Source: Celeribacter naphthalenivorans
GTDB lineage: Bacteria > Pseudomonadota > Alphaproteobacteria > Rhodobacterales > Rhodobacteraceae
Reading direction: 5' to 3'
Length of the DNA: 64,000 nt
NCBI RefSeq assembly: GCF_020524585.1
Contig: NZ_JAIVLK010000011.1
Span: 62,001 to 126,000 of the forward strand
Position numbers and translations under genes: made by a program. Position 1 is the first letter of the stretch. Every line of letters begins with the position of its first letter. The notes below the pieces were generated by a model that was given only the letters and a program-made list of their open reading frames with translations, was not told the origin of the DNA and ran no database searches. Positions 8,383 through 17,513 of this stretch are shown piece by piece.

Positions 8383-9834
8383 TTACCCTTTCGCGCCTTG
8401 GCCGCGGGAATAGACGTCCTCGTAGCGTATGATGTCGTCTTCTCCGACGTAAGACCCGGTTTGCACCTCGATCAAAACCATCGGCACTTTGCCGGGGTTT
8501 TCCATCCGGTGGACGGCGCCCAGCGGGATGTAGACGGATTGGTTTTCGGTCACCAATTGAACTTCGTCATCGACGGTGACACGCGCGGTGCCTTCGACCA
8601 CGATCCAATGTTCAGAGCGATGGAAATGGCTTTGCAGGCTGAGCGCCGCGCCGGGGTGGACGTGGATGCGTTTGACCTGAAACCGCCCGCCGACCACGAG
8701 GCTTTCGAACCAGCCCCAGGGACGGTGATCCTTCGGGAATTGCGTGGCCTGATCCGATCCTTTCGCCTTGAGCGCGGTGACGGCTTTTTTCACGTCTTGC
8801 GCGCGGGACATGTCGGCGACCAGAACCGCGTCATTCATCGCGATGGCCATGATGTTCTCAAGCCCGATGCCGACCACTTCGAGACGGTCGCTGTCGGAGC
8901 GAATAAGGCTGTCTTTACAGTCGATTGCGGTCGCATCGCCGGAGGTGACGACGCCGTTCTCATCGGGGCCCGCTTCGCGCCAGACCGCGTCCCAGCCGCC
9001 CAGATCGGACCAGCCACCGTCAAAGGGCACGACGGCGAGGTTGTCGGCCTTTTCCATCACGGCATAGTCGATGGAAATGTCTTCCGCCCCGGACCAGGCC
9101 TCCGGGTCGAGACGCAGGAAACCGAGATCGACCTGTGCCATGTCCACGGCCTCCGTGACGGGGGCGGTCAGGGCTGGAGCGTATTTTGTGAAGGCGGCGA
9201 TGATGTCCGTCGCCTTGAACAGGAAAATCCCGGCGTTCCAGAGGAAGGTGCCTGCCGCGACCATTTCGGCGGCGCGGTCCGCGTCGGGTTTCTCCACGAA
9301 TTGTTTGAGATCGACGGCGGAGCCAGTGGCGTCCGGTTCAGCGGTCAGTTCGAGATAGCCATAGGCGGTTTCCGCGTGCGTCGGCTTGATCCCAAAGGTC
9401 ACCAGTTTGCCGGCCTCGAGTGCAGCCAGACCTTTTTCAATCGCAACATGGAAGGCGGCGACATCGGGCACGACATGATCAGACGGTGCCACCAGCATGA
9501 TGGCATCCGGGTCTTTTTCGACCAGATAGAGTGCTGCGGCAAAGATCGCAGGCGCGGTGTTGCGCCCTTCAGGCTCGATCAGGATAGCACCGGGATCGAT
9601 GCCGATGGCGGAGAGTTGTTCGGTGACGATGAAGCGAAAGTCTGAGCCTGTGAGCACCGTAGGGGGCGTAAAGTCCAGCTTGCCACTCGCGCCGCTCAGA
9701 CGTTTGGCCGAAGCCTGAAACAGCGTTTGTTCATCGACCAGTGGGACGAATTGCTTTGGGTAACTCTTTCGCGAAAGAGGCCAAAGCCGAGTTCCAGAAC
9801 CGCCGCACAAAATAACCGGTGTAATCAATGGCAT
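8383..9834 (-). CDS. manC: Mannose-1-phosphate guanylyltransferase / mannose-6-phosphate isomerase
   Basis: This 483-aa bifunctional enzyme makes GDP-mannose from mannose-1-phosphate and GTP, and isomerises fructose-6-phosphate to mannose-6-phosphate. The N-terminus has the nucleotidyltransferase signature GGSGTRLWPLSRKSYPKQF, and FVEKPD lies further in. The C-terminus has the cupin-type isomerase domain with HVHPGAALSLQSHFHRSEHW. The frame is open for 57 codons upstream, but the conserved start MPLITPVILCGG at 9834 is chosen. GDP-mannose feeds Gmd and Fcl, encoded further along. Confidence 0.94.
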   Translation of the reverse strand: MPLITPVILCGGSGTRLWPLSRKSYPKQFVPLVDEQTLFQASAKRLSGASGKLDFTPPTVLTGSDFRFIVTEQLSAIGIDPGAILIEPEGRNTAPAIFAAALYLVEKDPDAIMLVAPSDHVVPDVAAFHVAIEKGLAALEAGKLVTFGIKPTHAETAYGYLELTAEPDATGSAVDLKQFVEKPDADRAAEMVAAGTFLWNAGIFLFKATDIIAAFTKYAPALTAPVTEAVDMAQVDLGFLRLDPEAWSGAEDISIDYAVMEKADNLAVVPFDGGWSDLGGWDAVWREAGPDENGVVTSGDATAIDCKDSLIRSDSDRLEVVGIGLENIMAIAMNDAVLVADMSRAQDVKKAVTALKAKGSDQATQFPKDHRPWGWFESLVVGGRFQVKRIHVHPGAALSLQSHFHRSEHWIVVEGTARVTVDDEVQLVTENQSVYIPLGAVHRMENPGKVPMVLIEVQTGSYVGEDDIIRYEDVYSRGQGAKG

Positions 9835-10063
9835 TCGTTCGTTCCCTGATCCGCAAAAGTCGTTACCTACTCTCTCTCTGATAGATGTGTAACCTGTGTG
9901 AAGTCTAGGAGAAGTCGCGTTTAAGGCGAGTGATCTTGCCTCTGCGTTAAATATGCCCAATTCGTAGAATGCATGATCACAAACTCTACGAAACTGCACT
10001 TTCAAATCTGGCGGCGTTTACGTTTTGGGGGGACGAATATGTGGGTGGGGTCGCGATCATGCC
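9835..10063. promoter_or_regulatory. Leader region of manC with an 8-bp inverted repeat
   Basis: No gene is seen in these 229 bases. A perfect inverted repeat TTCGTAGA (9961-9968) / TCTACGAA (9985-9992) with a 16-nt spacer lies about 130 bases upstream of the manC start. The spacing suits a dimeric regulator, but the protein is unknown. AT-rich stretches around 9940-9960 could hold a promoter; no convincing -35/-10 pair was assigned. Confidence 0.35.
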
Positions 10064-10549
10064 TCACCGACAGCGCGCTACGCCTTTTCGGATGACTTCC
10101 GCGCCGGAGATGCGGGTGACGTTGTAAATCTTGTAGCGCGCCGTGGTCATGTACCATTGACGGAGCGGCTCTGGGAAATGTGCGGCGACCATGTTTGACC
10201 AGTGATCGAATTCCGCAGGGCTCAGTTTGGTGCCAAGCCGGTAGGGGCCGTGAAAGGCAAAACTGGCCCGGGGCGACACGCAGACATTGTCGGCGCCGAG
10301 AAACATTGTGCAGCTCGAGACGCATTCGCCGCGGCGGATTTCGACCTTTTGTCCAAGGCGGTTGATCTCCGCGATTTCATTATACCGCGCCTTCACGCTT
10401 CCGCCCGGATCGCCGGTGATGACAATCGTTGCGCCCGGTTGATTTGACCGCGACTGTGTTGCGTCGGCGGAGGTTCCGGCCAACATAAGGGCGATAAGAA
10501 ACAGATTTACGCATAGGACGGCAAAGCGCGTGACGGTTTTGATAAGCAT
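10064..10549 (-). CDS. Secreted protein with ClpP/crotonase-like features
   Basis: This 161-aa protein has an N-terminal signal peptide (hydrophobic FAVLCVNLFLIALMLAG) and ends periplasmically. The body shows ITGDPGGS, then GECVSSCTMFLGA and ASFAFHGP. This order recalls the oxyanion loop, nucleophile region and histidine region of ClpP-fold periplasmic proteins grouped in COG3904. The family is only tentatively recognised and enzymatic activity is unproven. It lies between manC and the YjbE-like gene in the EPS island. Its ribosome-binding site is inside a hairpin (10553-10581). Confidence 0.65.
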   Translation of the reverse strand: MLIKTVTRFAVLCVNLFLIALMLAGTSADATQSRSNQPGATIVITGDPGGSVKARYNEIAEINRLGQKVEIRRGECVSSCTMFLGADNVCVSPRASFAFHGPYRLGTKLSPAEFDHWSNMVAAHFPEPLRQWYMTTARYKIYNVTRISGAEVIRKGVARCR

Positions 10550-10552
10550 GGC

Positions 10553-10581
10553 AACACCCCTGATGAAAACATCGGGGTGTT
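10553..10581 (-). promoter_or_regulatory. Hairpin overlapping the ribosome-binding site of the ClpP-like gene
   Basis: Plus-strand arms 10553-10565 and 10570-10581 pair over 12 bp with one bulged base and a 4-nt loop. In the minus-strand transcript the second arm contains the purine-rich AGGGGTG that is the only plausible Shine-Dalgarno for the start codon at 10549-10547. Folding would hide it. Whether this is a thermometer, a protein-binding site or a fortuitous terminator is not known. Confidence 0.45.
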
Positions 10582-10676
10582 CTTCCCCAGCACCGACGCG
10601 GATCGGTTCAGCATGGAGTACAACAGAGAAGGACTAAGGAAGTGTTGAGCCCGCTGCGTGTTAGGCTCTCACATGC

Positions 10677-10700
10677 AAAAGGCACCCCGAAGGATGCCTT
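10677..10700 (-). terminator. Terminator after the YjbE-like gene
   Basis: Read on the minus strand, AAGGCATCC-TTCG-GGGTGCCTT forms a 9-bp stem (one G-U pair) capped by a TTCG tetraloop and followed by Ts. It lies 24 bases past the stop of the YjbE-like gene and probably ends the wzc-wza-yjbE-like transcript. Confidence 0.75.
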
Positions 10701-10723
10701 ACGCACAGCGCCATATAAACGCT

Positions 10724-10990
10724 TTAGTTCGTGGTCGACGTGGTGGCCGTCGTGGATGTGGTGGAATCCGCGCTTCCGCCACCTGCGAGAGCCGCAACAC
10801 CGGCCGCTGCGAGGGCAGGCGCGATGAAGGGCACAAAGTTCTGCACATCGCCCACAGGCGGAAGAATGATGCAAGCCGGGCTGTTGGCGTTGGCTGCGAG
10901 GCTACAATCGATTGGAGAGGTGGATTGCGCCACCGCGTTGGTCGCTGAGAGCGCGAGGGCTGTGATCGTCAGGAGGGCATATTTGGACAT
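10724..10990 (-). CDS. Small secreted YjbE-like protein
   Basis: An 88-aa protein with a signal peptide (cleavage likely after AVAQ near residue 22), a short body with two cysteines, a hydrophobic Ala/Gly segment (AAAGVAALAGGG) and a Ser/Thr tail (TTSTTATTSTTN). E. coli YjbE, from memory, has the same plan: signal peptide, GVALAATGGG-like segment and a poly-Thr tail. YjbE belongs to the yjbEFGH exopolysaccharide operon, and yjbH and yjbF homologues flank the other side of this island. The assignment rests on architecture, not on an alignment. Confidence 0.6.
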   Translation of the reverse strand: MSKYALLTITALALSATNAVAQSTSPIDCSLAANANSPACIILPPVGDVQNFVPFIAPALAAAGVAALAGGGSADSTTSTTATTSTTN

Positions 10991-11210
10991 GATGAACTCA
11001 CAATTTTCGAGGGAGGGCTCCCCCGTACAGCAGGGGAATCTAAATCGTCTTTAGGTTGAGTGTACGCGATTTATCGCAAAAATGCATGAGGAAAGCTTTA
11101 ATTCCCGCTTTTTTACCGAAAACGGAGGCTTTCAGGCAGGGCGCGTCACATGAACGGCTCAATTCCTGAGCCTGTTGCTTACTCTTTCCCCAGTCGTAAA
11201 TTCAATCACG
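10991..11210. other. Intergenic region between wza and the YjbE-like gene
   Basis: No gene was recognised. A G/C-rich inverted stretch (GGGAGGGCTCCCCC around 11010-11023) lies just upstream of the YjbE-like start in the minus-strand leader. The rest is AT-rich and could carry a separate promoter for this small gene. Confidence 0.3.
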
Positions 11211-12569
11211 TCACCCGTTTGCCGCATTGGCCCCGATCGAGATGATGGTCGGCGTGATTTGATCGATGGTGCGTTTCCACCGTGTGACCGGTTGCTCGGC
11301 GATGAACACGATGTCATTCGGGCGCAATTCAAAGCGGGTCGCCAGAGCCAGTGCAGCAACATTGCTGGTGTCCAGTTTCCAGGCCGTCAGGGAGTCGAAT
11401 TCCATCGGATCTGCGGAGCTGCGCAGGACATAGACTTGGCGGGGGTCTGCCGAGCTTGTCGCGATCCCTCCTGCGCCCTCATAGAGTGCATCAGCGAGGC
11501 TGGCCTGACGACCGAGCGGAAGATCGAACCGCCCCTGTGTTTTCACCTCGCCGGTCAGGTAGACATAGTCGCGGTCCGTGGCATCGAATTCGGTGAGCGC
11601 GCGATAGTTGTTCCGGGCTTCGTCAAGCTGGGCGCGCCGCAGGCCGACCTCTGCCTGAAGTTGGGCGAGGGCCGTCGAGCGTGCGCCTTGGCGATATTGC
11701 GCGAGCTGGATTTGCTGCGCGAAATAGGCGGAGGCCTGATCGAGTTGATAGGTGTCGTCGACGAAAATGCTGTCGCCGGGCTGAAGCACGATTTTCTTGA
11801 TGCTGCTCTTGGAATAGAGTTCCTCAAGCGGGATTTGGTAGATCGTCCCGTTGCGATAAAGGCGCACGGAGGTGTAATCGAGATTCGTCGCCGTCGTGCC
11901 GCCTGCAGTGGCGAGCGCTTCGTCCAGATAAAGCGGGGTCAGGGTGATCGGGACCACACCAGGGGTGCCCACGGCGCCGCCGATCGAGACTTTCTTGGAA
12001 TTGAACTGCGAGACTTCGAGGCTAAAGGTCGGTTCGATCTGGGCGGAGACCAAGCTTTGGAACAGTTTTGCTTCCGCCTCTTCAAGCGTCATGCCCGCAA
12101 TGGACACACGCCCGACATCCGGGATTGCGATGCTGCCATCGTCTTGTACGGTGTAGCCCTGACGGCTGTTTTGCGCCGCCAAAAGGCCTGTCAGTTCCTC
12201 GATGGAATTGCCGGACGGCGTGGCCAGAAGGATCACATCGCCGACGCCGATCTTGTAGGGTTGTAGGGTGACTTCCGGCGGAAGACGGGTCTCAAGGGCA
12301 TTCGGGCGGGTCTGAGCCGTATAGGCCGGCTCGGGTACTGCGCCGGTGCCACGAAGGCCGCCGCCTGTGCCGCTTGTCATGTTGAAAACTGCGGGAAGCT
12401 CACGCGGGGAGTAGGATGATCTGTTGGCGACAAGAACCGACTGGGGCGTCACGTCCATCACGCGGACTTTTGCTTCATCCGTTGTTCCCGCGACAACGCG
12501 CTGACTCTTGTACACTGTCCCGCAGGAGGAAAGCGCTAGGGCGGTAAGAATGGCGACTGCAATACGCAT
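11211..12569 (-). CDS. wza: Outer-membrane polysaccharide export lipoprotein (Wza family)
   Basis: A 452-aa lipoprotein: the signal peptide ends in a lipobox with Cys16 (ALSSCG). A polysaccharide export (PES) domain starting near YKIGVGDVILL is followed by SLBB-like beta-grasp domains (for example VSIGGAVGTPGVVPI and YLTGEVKTQGRFDLP) and a C-terminal region after RPNDIVFI. Wza-type proteins form the outer-membrane channel through which polymerised EPS leaves the cell, working with the Wzc co-polymerase encoded just upstream. The extra middle insert rich in Gln/Ala (AYFAQQIQLAQYRQG) looks helical. Confidence 0.9.
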   Translation of the reverse strand: MRIAVAILTALALSSCGTVYKSQRVVAGTTDEAKVRVMDVTPQSVLVANRSSYSPRELPAVFNMTSGTGGGLRGTGAVPEPAYTAQTRPNALETRLPPEVTLQPYKIGVGDVILLATPSGNSIEELTGLLAAQNSRQGYTVQDDGSIAIPDVGRVSIAGMTLEEAEAKLFQSLVSAQIEPTFSLEVSQFNSKKVSIGGAVGTPGVVPITLTPLYLDEALATAGGTTATNLDYTSVRLYRNGTIYQIPLEELYSKSSIKKIVLQPGDSIFVDDTYQLDQASAYFAQQIQLAQYRQGARSTALAQLQAEVGLRRAQLDEARNNYRALTEFDATDRDYVYLTGEVKTQGRFDLPLGRQASLADALYEGAGGIATSSADPRQVYVLRSSADPMEFDSLTAWKLDTSNVAALALATRFELRPNDIVFIAEQPVTRWKRTIDQITPTIISIGANAANG

Positions 12570-12718
12570 GGATCTTGCCCCTATGTGATCTTATCGGTGT
12601 GACAATTCATAGCCAAAAAACGCCTTTCAAACCATTCGGTTTCGATAGCAAAATCGTGGAAGAGGCTTCTGCGCATCACATCCGTGTCCTTAAATGTGTG
12701 AAAATTTAAGCAGCATGA
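12570..12718. other. wzc-wza intergenic region with a small inverted repeat
   Basis: A 7-bp inverted repeat (CTTAAAT 12689-12695 / ATTTAAG 12704-12710) sits immediately after the wzc stop on the minus strand. It lacks a T-tract, so it is not an obvious terminator. It could be an operator or processing site between wzc and wza. No reading frame was found here. Confidence 0.3.
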
Positions 12719-14833
12719 TCAGTTTGTATAATATTTGCTGCCATAAGCTCCGTAAGCCCCGTAGCTGTCACCGTAGCCATACTCTCTCATGCCTTTCGGA
12801 TCGATCTGGTTGAGCACCAGCCCGTTGATGCGGACCCCGACCATTTCGAACATGCGCAGGGCGTCCCGTACCTGTGTCTTGGACGTTTTGTCCCAATGCA
12901 CCGTGAGCAGGAGCGTATCGGCGAGCTGAGCCACGACACGGGCATCCGGCACCACGAGCACGGGCGGCGTGTCGATGAGCACGATGTCGTAGGTCGCACG
13001 GGCGGTGTCGATGAAGGTCTTGAACTGTTGCGACGAGAGGATGTCGGCGGCGTTCGCATCGGTTTGCTCGCTGATGAGAATATCCGCGCCGAGCATCGGG
13101 TCGTGGATGGCCGCCTCGGTCAGGGTGGTTTCCCCCGAAAGCACGGCCATCATGCCCTTGGCGTCCTTCACGTCGAGATATTGGCTAAAGACCCGGCGCC
13201 GAATGTCGCCTTCGACCAACAGGACTTTTTTGCCGAGCCCAACGAAATTCTGCGCCAGTGCAAAGGAGACCGTGGTTTTCCCCTCACCCGGCAAGGCGGA
13301 GGAGAGCATGATGACTTTTGGCGATTTGTCCGGGCTGGTCAAAAGCACGGATGTGCGCAGGTTGCGCACGGCCTCTGCGGCGGCGGACGTGGGTTTCGTG
13401 GCCAGATACTCGAGCGCCTGTCGGCGGTTCGATGTGGGCAAAAGCGGCAGCTGTCCCATGACGGGGAGGCCGGTTTCCTCCTCAAGTTCGGAGGGCTGAC
13501 GATAGCCGTTCTGGCGCATTTCTCGAAGCAACACGCCGCCGACGCCAATGATGGTGCCGAGCAGGGCGGACATGACCAGAATAAGCGATTTGCGCGGTTC
13601 AGAAGGGCCGTAGGGGAGGACGGCATTCGACAAAATACGGCTGTCTGCCCGCTGAATGCCCTCTTGGGCCGAGGTCTCTTTGAGGCGGCTCAGGAAATAT
13701 TCATAGAGCAGACGGCTGGCCTCGGCCTCGCGTGTCAGTTGCTGAAGCTGGATCAGCTCATCGCTTTGCCGTGCGATATCCGTTTCGCGTGCACTGACGC
13801 TTGTCATCAGGGCCTGAACCTGGGCCTGTGTCCGCTGAACCTGGACATCGGCGAGATTTAAAATCTGGCGGAAACGCGCCTCGAACGCGGGGCTGGGTCC
13901 GTTTTCGCGAAAGATCGTTTCAAGGCGCGGATCGTCCGCCAGCGCGATTTTTTCTTCGGGCGATGCGTCTTGTGCGTTTTCCAAGGCGCTCAAACGTTCT
14001 GTGTCCGCGGTCAGCGAGGACCGAAGCGCCTGTAGCCGATCGCGCAGCTCTTTCAGCTGACGTTCGAGGGCCTGCACGGTTTCTATGCTCACCACTTCTG
14101 AATTGGAGGAAAATTCCGCGACGCGGGCTTCGGCCTGTTCAAGCTCGATCTTGAGGTCTGCAACGCGCGACGTGAGCCATTCGGAGGCGTCGCGGGTCGC
14201 TTCGAATTTCACATCCATCTGATAGAGAATGTATTGTTCGGCCATCGTGTCCGCGAGCAATGCGGATTTGGCGGGGTTTTCCGTCTCCAGCGTGATTTGC
14301 AGGACATAGGTGTTCGGCAGGTTGCGCACCGAGATCCGGCTCAAAAGCGCATTGATCGCGCTGGTGACCTGTTGCTCTGCGCTCGGCGTGACCGGTGTCG
14401 TGCCCGTCACGAGGTTTTTGAGTTTTGTCTTGAGGCTCAGCGGGCGCAGTGCGCCGTTGAATTCGGGGTCCTGTGTCAGATCGGCGGCGTTGACCACGCG
14501 TTCGAGAAGTCGACGACTTTTGAGGACCTCGACTTCTGTGTTGATGGCTTCGGATTCGGCGCCGAGGCTCGGCAGGACAGCGCCAAGGTCGATCAGTTGA
14601 TCCTGTGCCGTATCGAGGAGGACAACGGATGTCGCGCGATATTTCGGGACGGCGATTTTATAGGCGTAAAAGGCCCCAAGTGCCGTGAAGAGTGCAACGC
14701 TCACCAGAATCCAAAGTCTTTGGCGCCACATCGTCCTCAGAATGGCGCCAAGATCGATCACATCATCTTCGGCAGACGCGTTTTGCGGAGCTTGTCGTAT
14801 GGGGCGATCTAGGGACACGTTTTTCTCATTCAC
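12719..14833 (-). CDS. wzc: Polysaccharide co-polymerase with BY-kinase domain (Wzc)
   Basis: This 704-aa inner-membrane protein controls EPS chain length and export. A Wzz domain with TM1 (about residues 40-60) is followed by long periplasmic coiled coils (about 210-390) and TM2 (about 417-435). The cytoplasmic tyrosine kinase has Walker A ALPGEGKTT (513-521), a Walker A' VLLVEGDIR (537-545) in which the usual first Asp is Glu, and Walker B IVLIDTPP (617-624). The C-terminal tail holds seven tyrosines between 685 and 702, the expected autophosphorylation cluster. No cognate low-molecular-weight phosphatase (Wzb) gene lies nearby. Confidence 0.93.
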   Translation of the reverse strand: MNEKNVSLDRPIRQAPQNASAEDDVIDLGAILRTMWRQRLWILVSVALFTALGAFYAYKIAVPKYRATSVVLLDTAQDQLIDLGAVLPSLGAESEAINTEVEVLKSRRLLERVVNAADLTQDPEFNGALRPLSLKTKLKNLVTGTTPVTPSAEQQVTSAINALLSRISVRNLPNTYVLQITLETENPAKSALLADTMAEQYILYQMDVKFEATRDASEWLTSRVADLKIELEQAEARVAEFSSNSEVVSIETVQALERQLKELRDRLQALRSSLTADTERLSALENAQDASPEEKIALADDPRLETIFRENGPSPAFEARFRQILNLADVQVQRTQAQVQALMTSVSARETDIARQSDELIQLQQLTREAEASRLLYEYFLSRLKETSAQEGIQRADSRILSNAVLPYGPSEPRKSLILVMSALLGTIIGVGGVLLREMRQNGYRQPSELEEETGLPVMGQLPLLPTSNRRQALEYLATKPTSAAAEAVRNLRTSVLLTSPDKSPKVIMLSSALPGEGKTTVSFALAQNFVGLGKKVLLVEGDIRRRVFSQYLDVKDAKGMMAVLSGETTLTEAAIHDPMLGADILISEQTDANAADILSSQQFKTFIDTARATYDIVLIDTPPVLVVPDARVVAQLADTLLLTVHWDKTSKTQVRDALRMFEMVGVRINGLVLNQIDPKGMREYGYGDSYGAYGAYGSKYYTN

Positions 14834-14967
14834 TGCAATTTGCCAGTACTCTGCATGTTTGCTGTCATTTGGCGCAAACTCATGCGACTTTCGGGTCTTG
14901 GTTTCGGTTATACCATGGCGGGGCGGTCTCTGCCTTTAAAACGATCAGGAAATCAGTGGATTTCCGC

Positions 14968-15948
14968 TTATTTAGACCGAAGTTGATCCAGGCCTTGTGC
15001 GAGGAACCAGGCGTAGGTTTCTTCGATGCCCTGCCCCAGAGGGATTGTGGCTGTCCAGCCGAGGCGGGCCAGACGGCTGACATCCATCAATTTGCGCGGG
15101 GTGCCGTCGGGTTTCGATGCATCGAAGTCCAGTGTGCCCTCAAAGCCGGTGACACGCGCCACGGTTTCGGCCAGCTCGCGAATGGTCACATCCGTGCCGG
15201 AGCCGACGTTGATGTGGCTGAGCATCGGTTCGGTTTCGCGTTGATAGGTTTCGTCGTCGAGATCCAAAACAAAGAGCGAGGCTTCAGCCATATCGTCGAC
15301 ATGCAGGAATTCGCGCATCGGTTTGCCGGACCCCCAGACTGTCACACGCGCGTCTCCCCGCTGGGCCGCTTCGTGAAAGCGACGGATCAAGGCGGGCAGG
15401 ACGTGGGAGTTCTCCGGGTGGAAATTGTCGCCGGGGCCATAGAGGTTTGTGGGCATCACAGAACGGTAGTCGACACCGTATTGCCGGTTGTAACTTTCGC
15501 AGAGTTTGATCCCGGCGATCTTGGCGATGGCATAGGGTTCGTTCGTGGGTTCGAGCGTTCCGGTCAAGAGCGCGTCTTCGCGCATGGGTTGAGTCGCCAG
15601 TTTCGGATAGATGCAGGATGACCCGAGTTGCAAAAGCTTTTTCACGCCCGCTTCATAGGCCGCGTGGATCACGTTGCACTCGATCATCAGGTTCTCGTAG
15701 ATGAACTGTGCGGGGTAGCTGTTGTTGGCGATGATGCCGCCCACTTTTGCCGCCGCCAAAATGACCTGATCGGGCTTTTCCGTTTGCATGAAATGACGCA
15801 CGGAAGCCTGATTTGTCAGGTCCAACTCGTCAGATGTGCGGGTGATGAGGATCAAATCTTCGCCCTCGGCCTGCCGGTGTTGCAGGCGGCGCATGATCGC
15901 TCCGCCAACCATTCCGCGGTGTCCGGCGATATAAATTTTCTTCGTCAT
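14968..15948 (-). CDS. fcl: GDP-L-fucose synthase
   Basis: This 326-aa extended short-chain dehydrogenase converts GDP-4-keto-6-deoxymannose (the product of Gmd) to GDP-L-fucose by epimerisation and NADPH reduction. The N-terminal nucleotide motif is GHRGMVGG (residues 9-16). The catalytic triad is visible as Ser in LGSSCIYP (110-111), Tyr139 and Lys143 in YAIAK. The conserved [16 protein letters not shown] block is typical of Fcl. It stands divergent from the glycosyltransferase and gmd across a 276-base gap. Confidence 0.95.
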   Translation of the reverse strand: MTKKIYIAGHRGMVGGAIMRRLQHRQAEGEDLILITRTSDELDLTNQASVRHFMQTEKPDQVILAAAKVGGIIANNSYPAQFIYENLMIECNVIHAAYEAGVKKLLQLGSSCIYPKLATQPMREDALLTGTLEPTNEPYAIAKIAGIKLCESYNRQYGVDYRSVMPTNLYGPGDNFHPENSHVLPALIRRFHEAAQRGDARVTVWGSGKPMREFLHVDDMAEASLFVLDLDDETYQRETEPMLSHINVGSGTDVTIRELAETVARVTGFEGTLDFDASKPDGTPRKLMDVSRLARLGWTATIPLGQGIEETYAWFLAQGLDQLRSK

Positions 15949-16224
15949 CGATTGCTCTCGTTCAGCTGTTGAAAAGTCTGAATTTTAGGCGCGACGGCAA
16001 GAAAAAGTTTCACAACCGACGCGTGTGGCGATCTTTCTCCTTACTTGCGTGACATTTTTTCTGCAGTTGCACAAGGGTGGTGTATTCTGCGCTTGCATAA
16101 TGGTGACCTGTGCTGCGTAAATACCAAAGTGTCTTAGCGTCACCTTGGGGGTGCTAAGGTCGCATATCAACCCTTGGGCGCGCGCTGGGTGGTCCTTTCT
16201 GTAGCTTGAGAAAGCGGTGGTGAT
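15949..16224. promoter_or_regulatory. Divergent promoter region between fcl and the plus-strand glycosyltransferase operon
   Basis: No gene is seen in 276 bases. It must contain promoters for both arms of the EPS island. A hairpin can form at about 16133-16158 (CTTAG with CTAAG plus CACC with GGTG) in the leader of the plus-strand operon. The sequence is AT-richer than its surroundings. Individual promoter hexamers could not be assigned reliably. Confidence 0.4.
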
Positions 16225-17478
16225 TTGAAAGTACAATGCCTCAGTTTGAACTATGCGCCGGAAGAAATCGGGATTGCGGTTTATTCGACAGGGTTCGCGC
16301 AGGAGATGTCCGCGCGCGGGCATGATGTGTCGGTGCTTTGTGCGCATCCTTATTACCCGCAGTGGCAACTGCGTCCGGGTTGGCCCAAATACGGCTATCG
16401 AGTGATCGAGGCCGGGGAGGTGGGGCCGAAAGTCGTGCATTGTCCGCTTTATGTCCCCAAGGTGCCGACAGCCAAAACCCGGATGCTGCATTACGCAAGC
16501 TTTGCCATGACGGCGTTTCCCCGCATGATTTCGGATGCCCTCCGGGGCCGCCCCGATGTCATATTTGTGGTCGCGCCGTCGCTGGTCTCCGCCGTGACGG
16601 CTTGGGTGACGGCGCGTCTGACGGGGGCGAAGCTTTGGCTTCATATCCAGGATTTCGAGGTCGAGGCCGCCTTTGCCACGGGGGCAATTGCGCCGGAAAG
16701 CCGTCTCGGTCGGGCGGCGCGGGCGTTTGAGGCCTGGATGATGCGCAAATTCGATGTGATCAGCTCCATCTCCGGGCCGATGCTCGATAAATTGCGCAAA
16801 AACGGCATTCCCGAAGAGAAGATTTTCGAATTCCGCAATTGGGCGAACCTGAAGAAGGTCAAGGTGATCGAAGGCGTCTCGCCGATGCGTGCCGAGCTTG
16901 GGATCGAGACGGACTACGTGGCGTATTACTCGGGCAATGTGGCGGCGAAGCAGGGATTGGAAATCATTCCCGAGGCGGCGCGGCTTTTGGCGAAGCGCGA
17001 TGATCTGACTTTTGTGATCTGTGGTGAAGGACCTTTTCTGGAGACGCTTAAGCAGAAGGCAGAAGGTCTAAAAAATATCCGCTTTTACCCGCTCCAGCCC
17101 TTCGAAAAACTGAGCGATGCGTTAGGCATGGCGGATGTGCATCTGCTGCCGCAGATTGCGGGGGTGGCTGAACTGGTGCTGCCGTCTAAACTGACGAATA
17201 TGCTGGCGTCTGGGCGCCCTGTTGTCGCCACCGCCTATCCGGAAACGGCTCTCGCCCAAGAGGTCGAGGGCGCAGGCCTTGTGACGGAGCCTGGGAATGC
17301 GATTGCTTTTGCTGAGGCGATCGAAGCACTTTTAGATGATCCTGAGCAACGTCTCGCTTACGGTCGCATGGCGCGGACAAGAGCTTTGGAAAACTGGGAT
17401 ATGTCGGCGATTTTGGACCGGCTCGAAACGCGAATGACACATCTCGCCGTTAGGCGCGTATCTGTCGAAGACGTCTAA
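16225..17478 (+). CDS. Glycosyltransferase, WcaI-like (colanic-acid type)
   Basis: A 417-aa GT-B glycosyltransferase. The N-terminus LNYAPEEIGIAVYSTGFAQ and the following HPYYPQW are typical of WcaI, the putative fucosyltransferase of colanic acid synthesis. The C-terminal half has GT4 features (VICGEGPFLETLK; LPSKLTNMLASGRPVVAT). The frame begins with TTG at 16225, followed by KVQCLSLNYAPEE; no ATG is available near the conserved N-terminus, so TTG is accepted. It heads the plus-strand gene run gmd-wzx-wzy-GT. Confidence 0.82.
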   Translation: MKVQCLSLNYAPEEIGIAVYSTGFAQEMSARGHDVSVLCAHPYYPQWQLRPGWPKYGYRVIEAGEVGPKVVHCPLYVPKVPTAKTRMLHYASFAMTAFPRMISDALRGRPDVIFVVAPSLVSAVTAWVTARLTGAKLWLHIQDFEVEAAFATGAIAPESRLGRAARAFEAWMMRKFDVISSISGPMLDKLRKNGIPEEKIFEFRNWANLKKVKVIEGVSPMRAELGIETDYVAYYSGNVAAKQGLEIIPEAARLLAKRDDLTFVICGEGPFLETLKQKAEGLKNIRFYPLQPFEKLSDALGMADVHLLPQIAGVAELVLPSKLTNMLASGRPVVATAYPETALAQEVEGAGLVTEPGNAIAFAEAIEALLDDPEQRLAYGRMARTRALENWDMSAILDRLETRMTHLAVRRVSVEDV

Positions 17479-17513
17479 GTACCACTGACATGCGCTGTAA
17501 AACCTGAAGGAAA

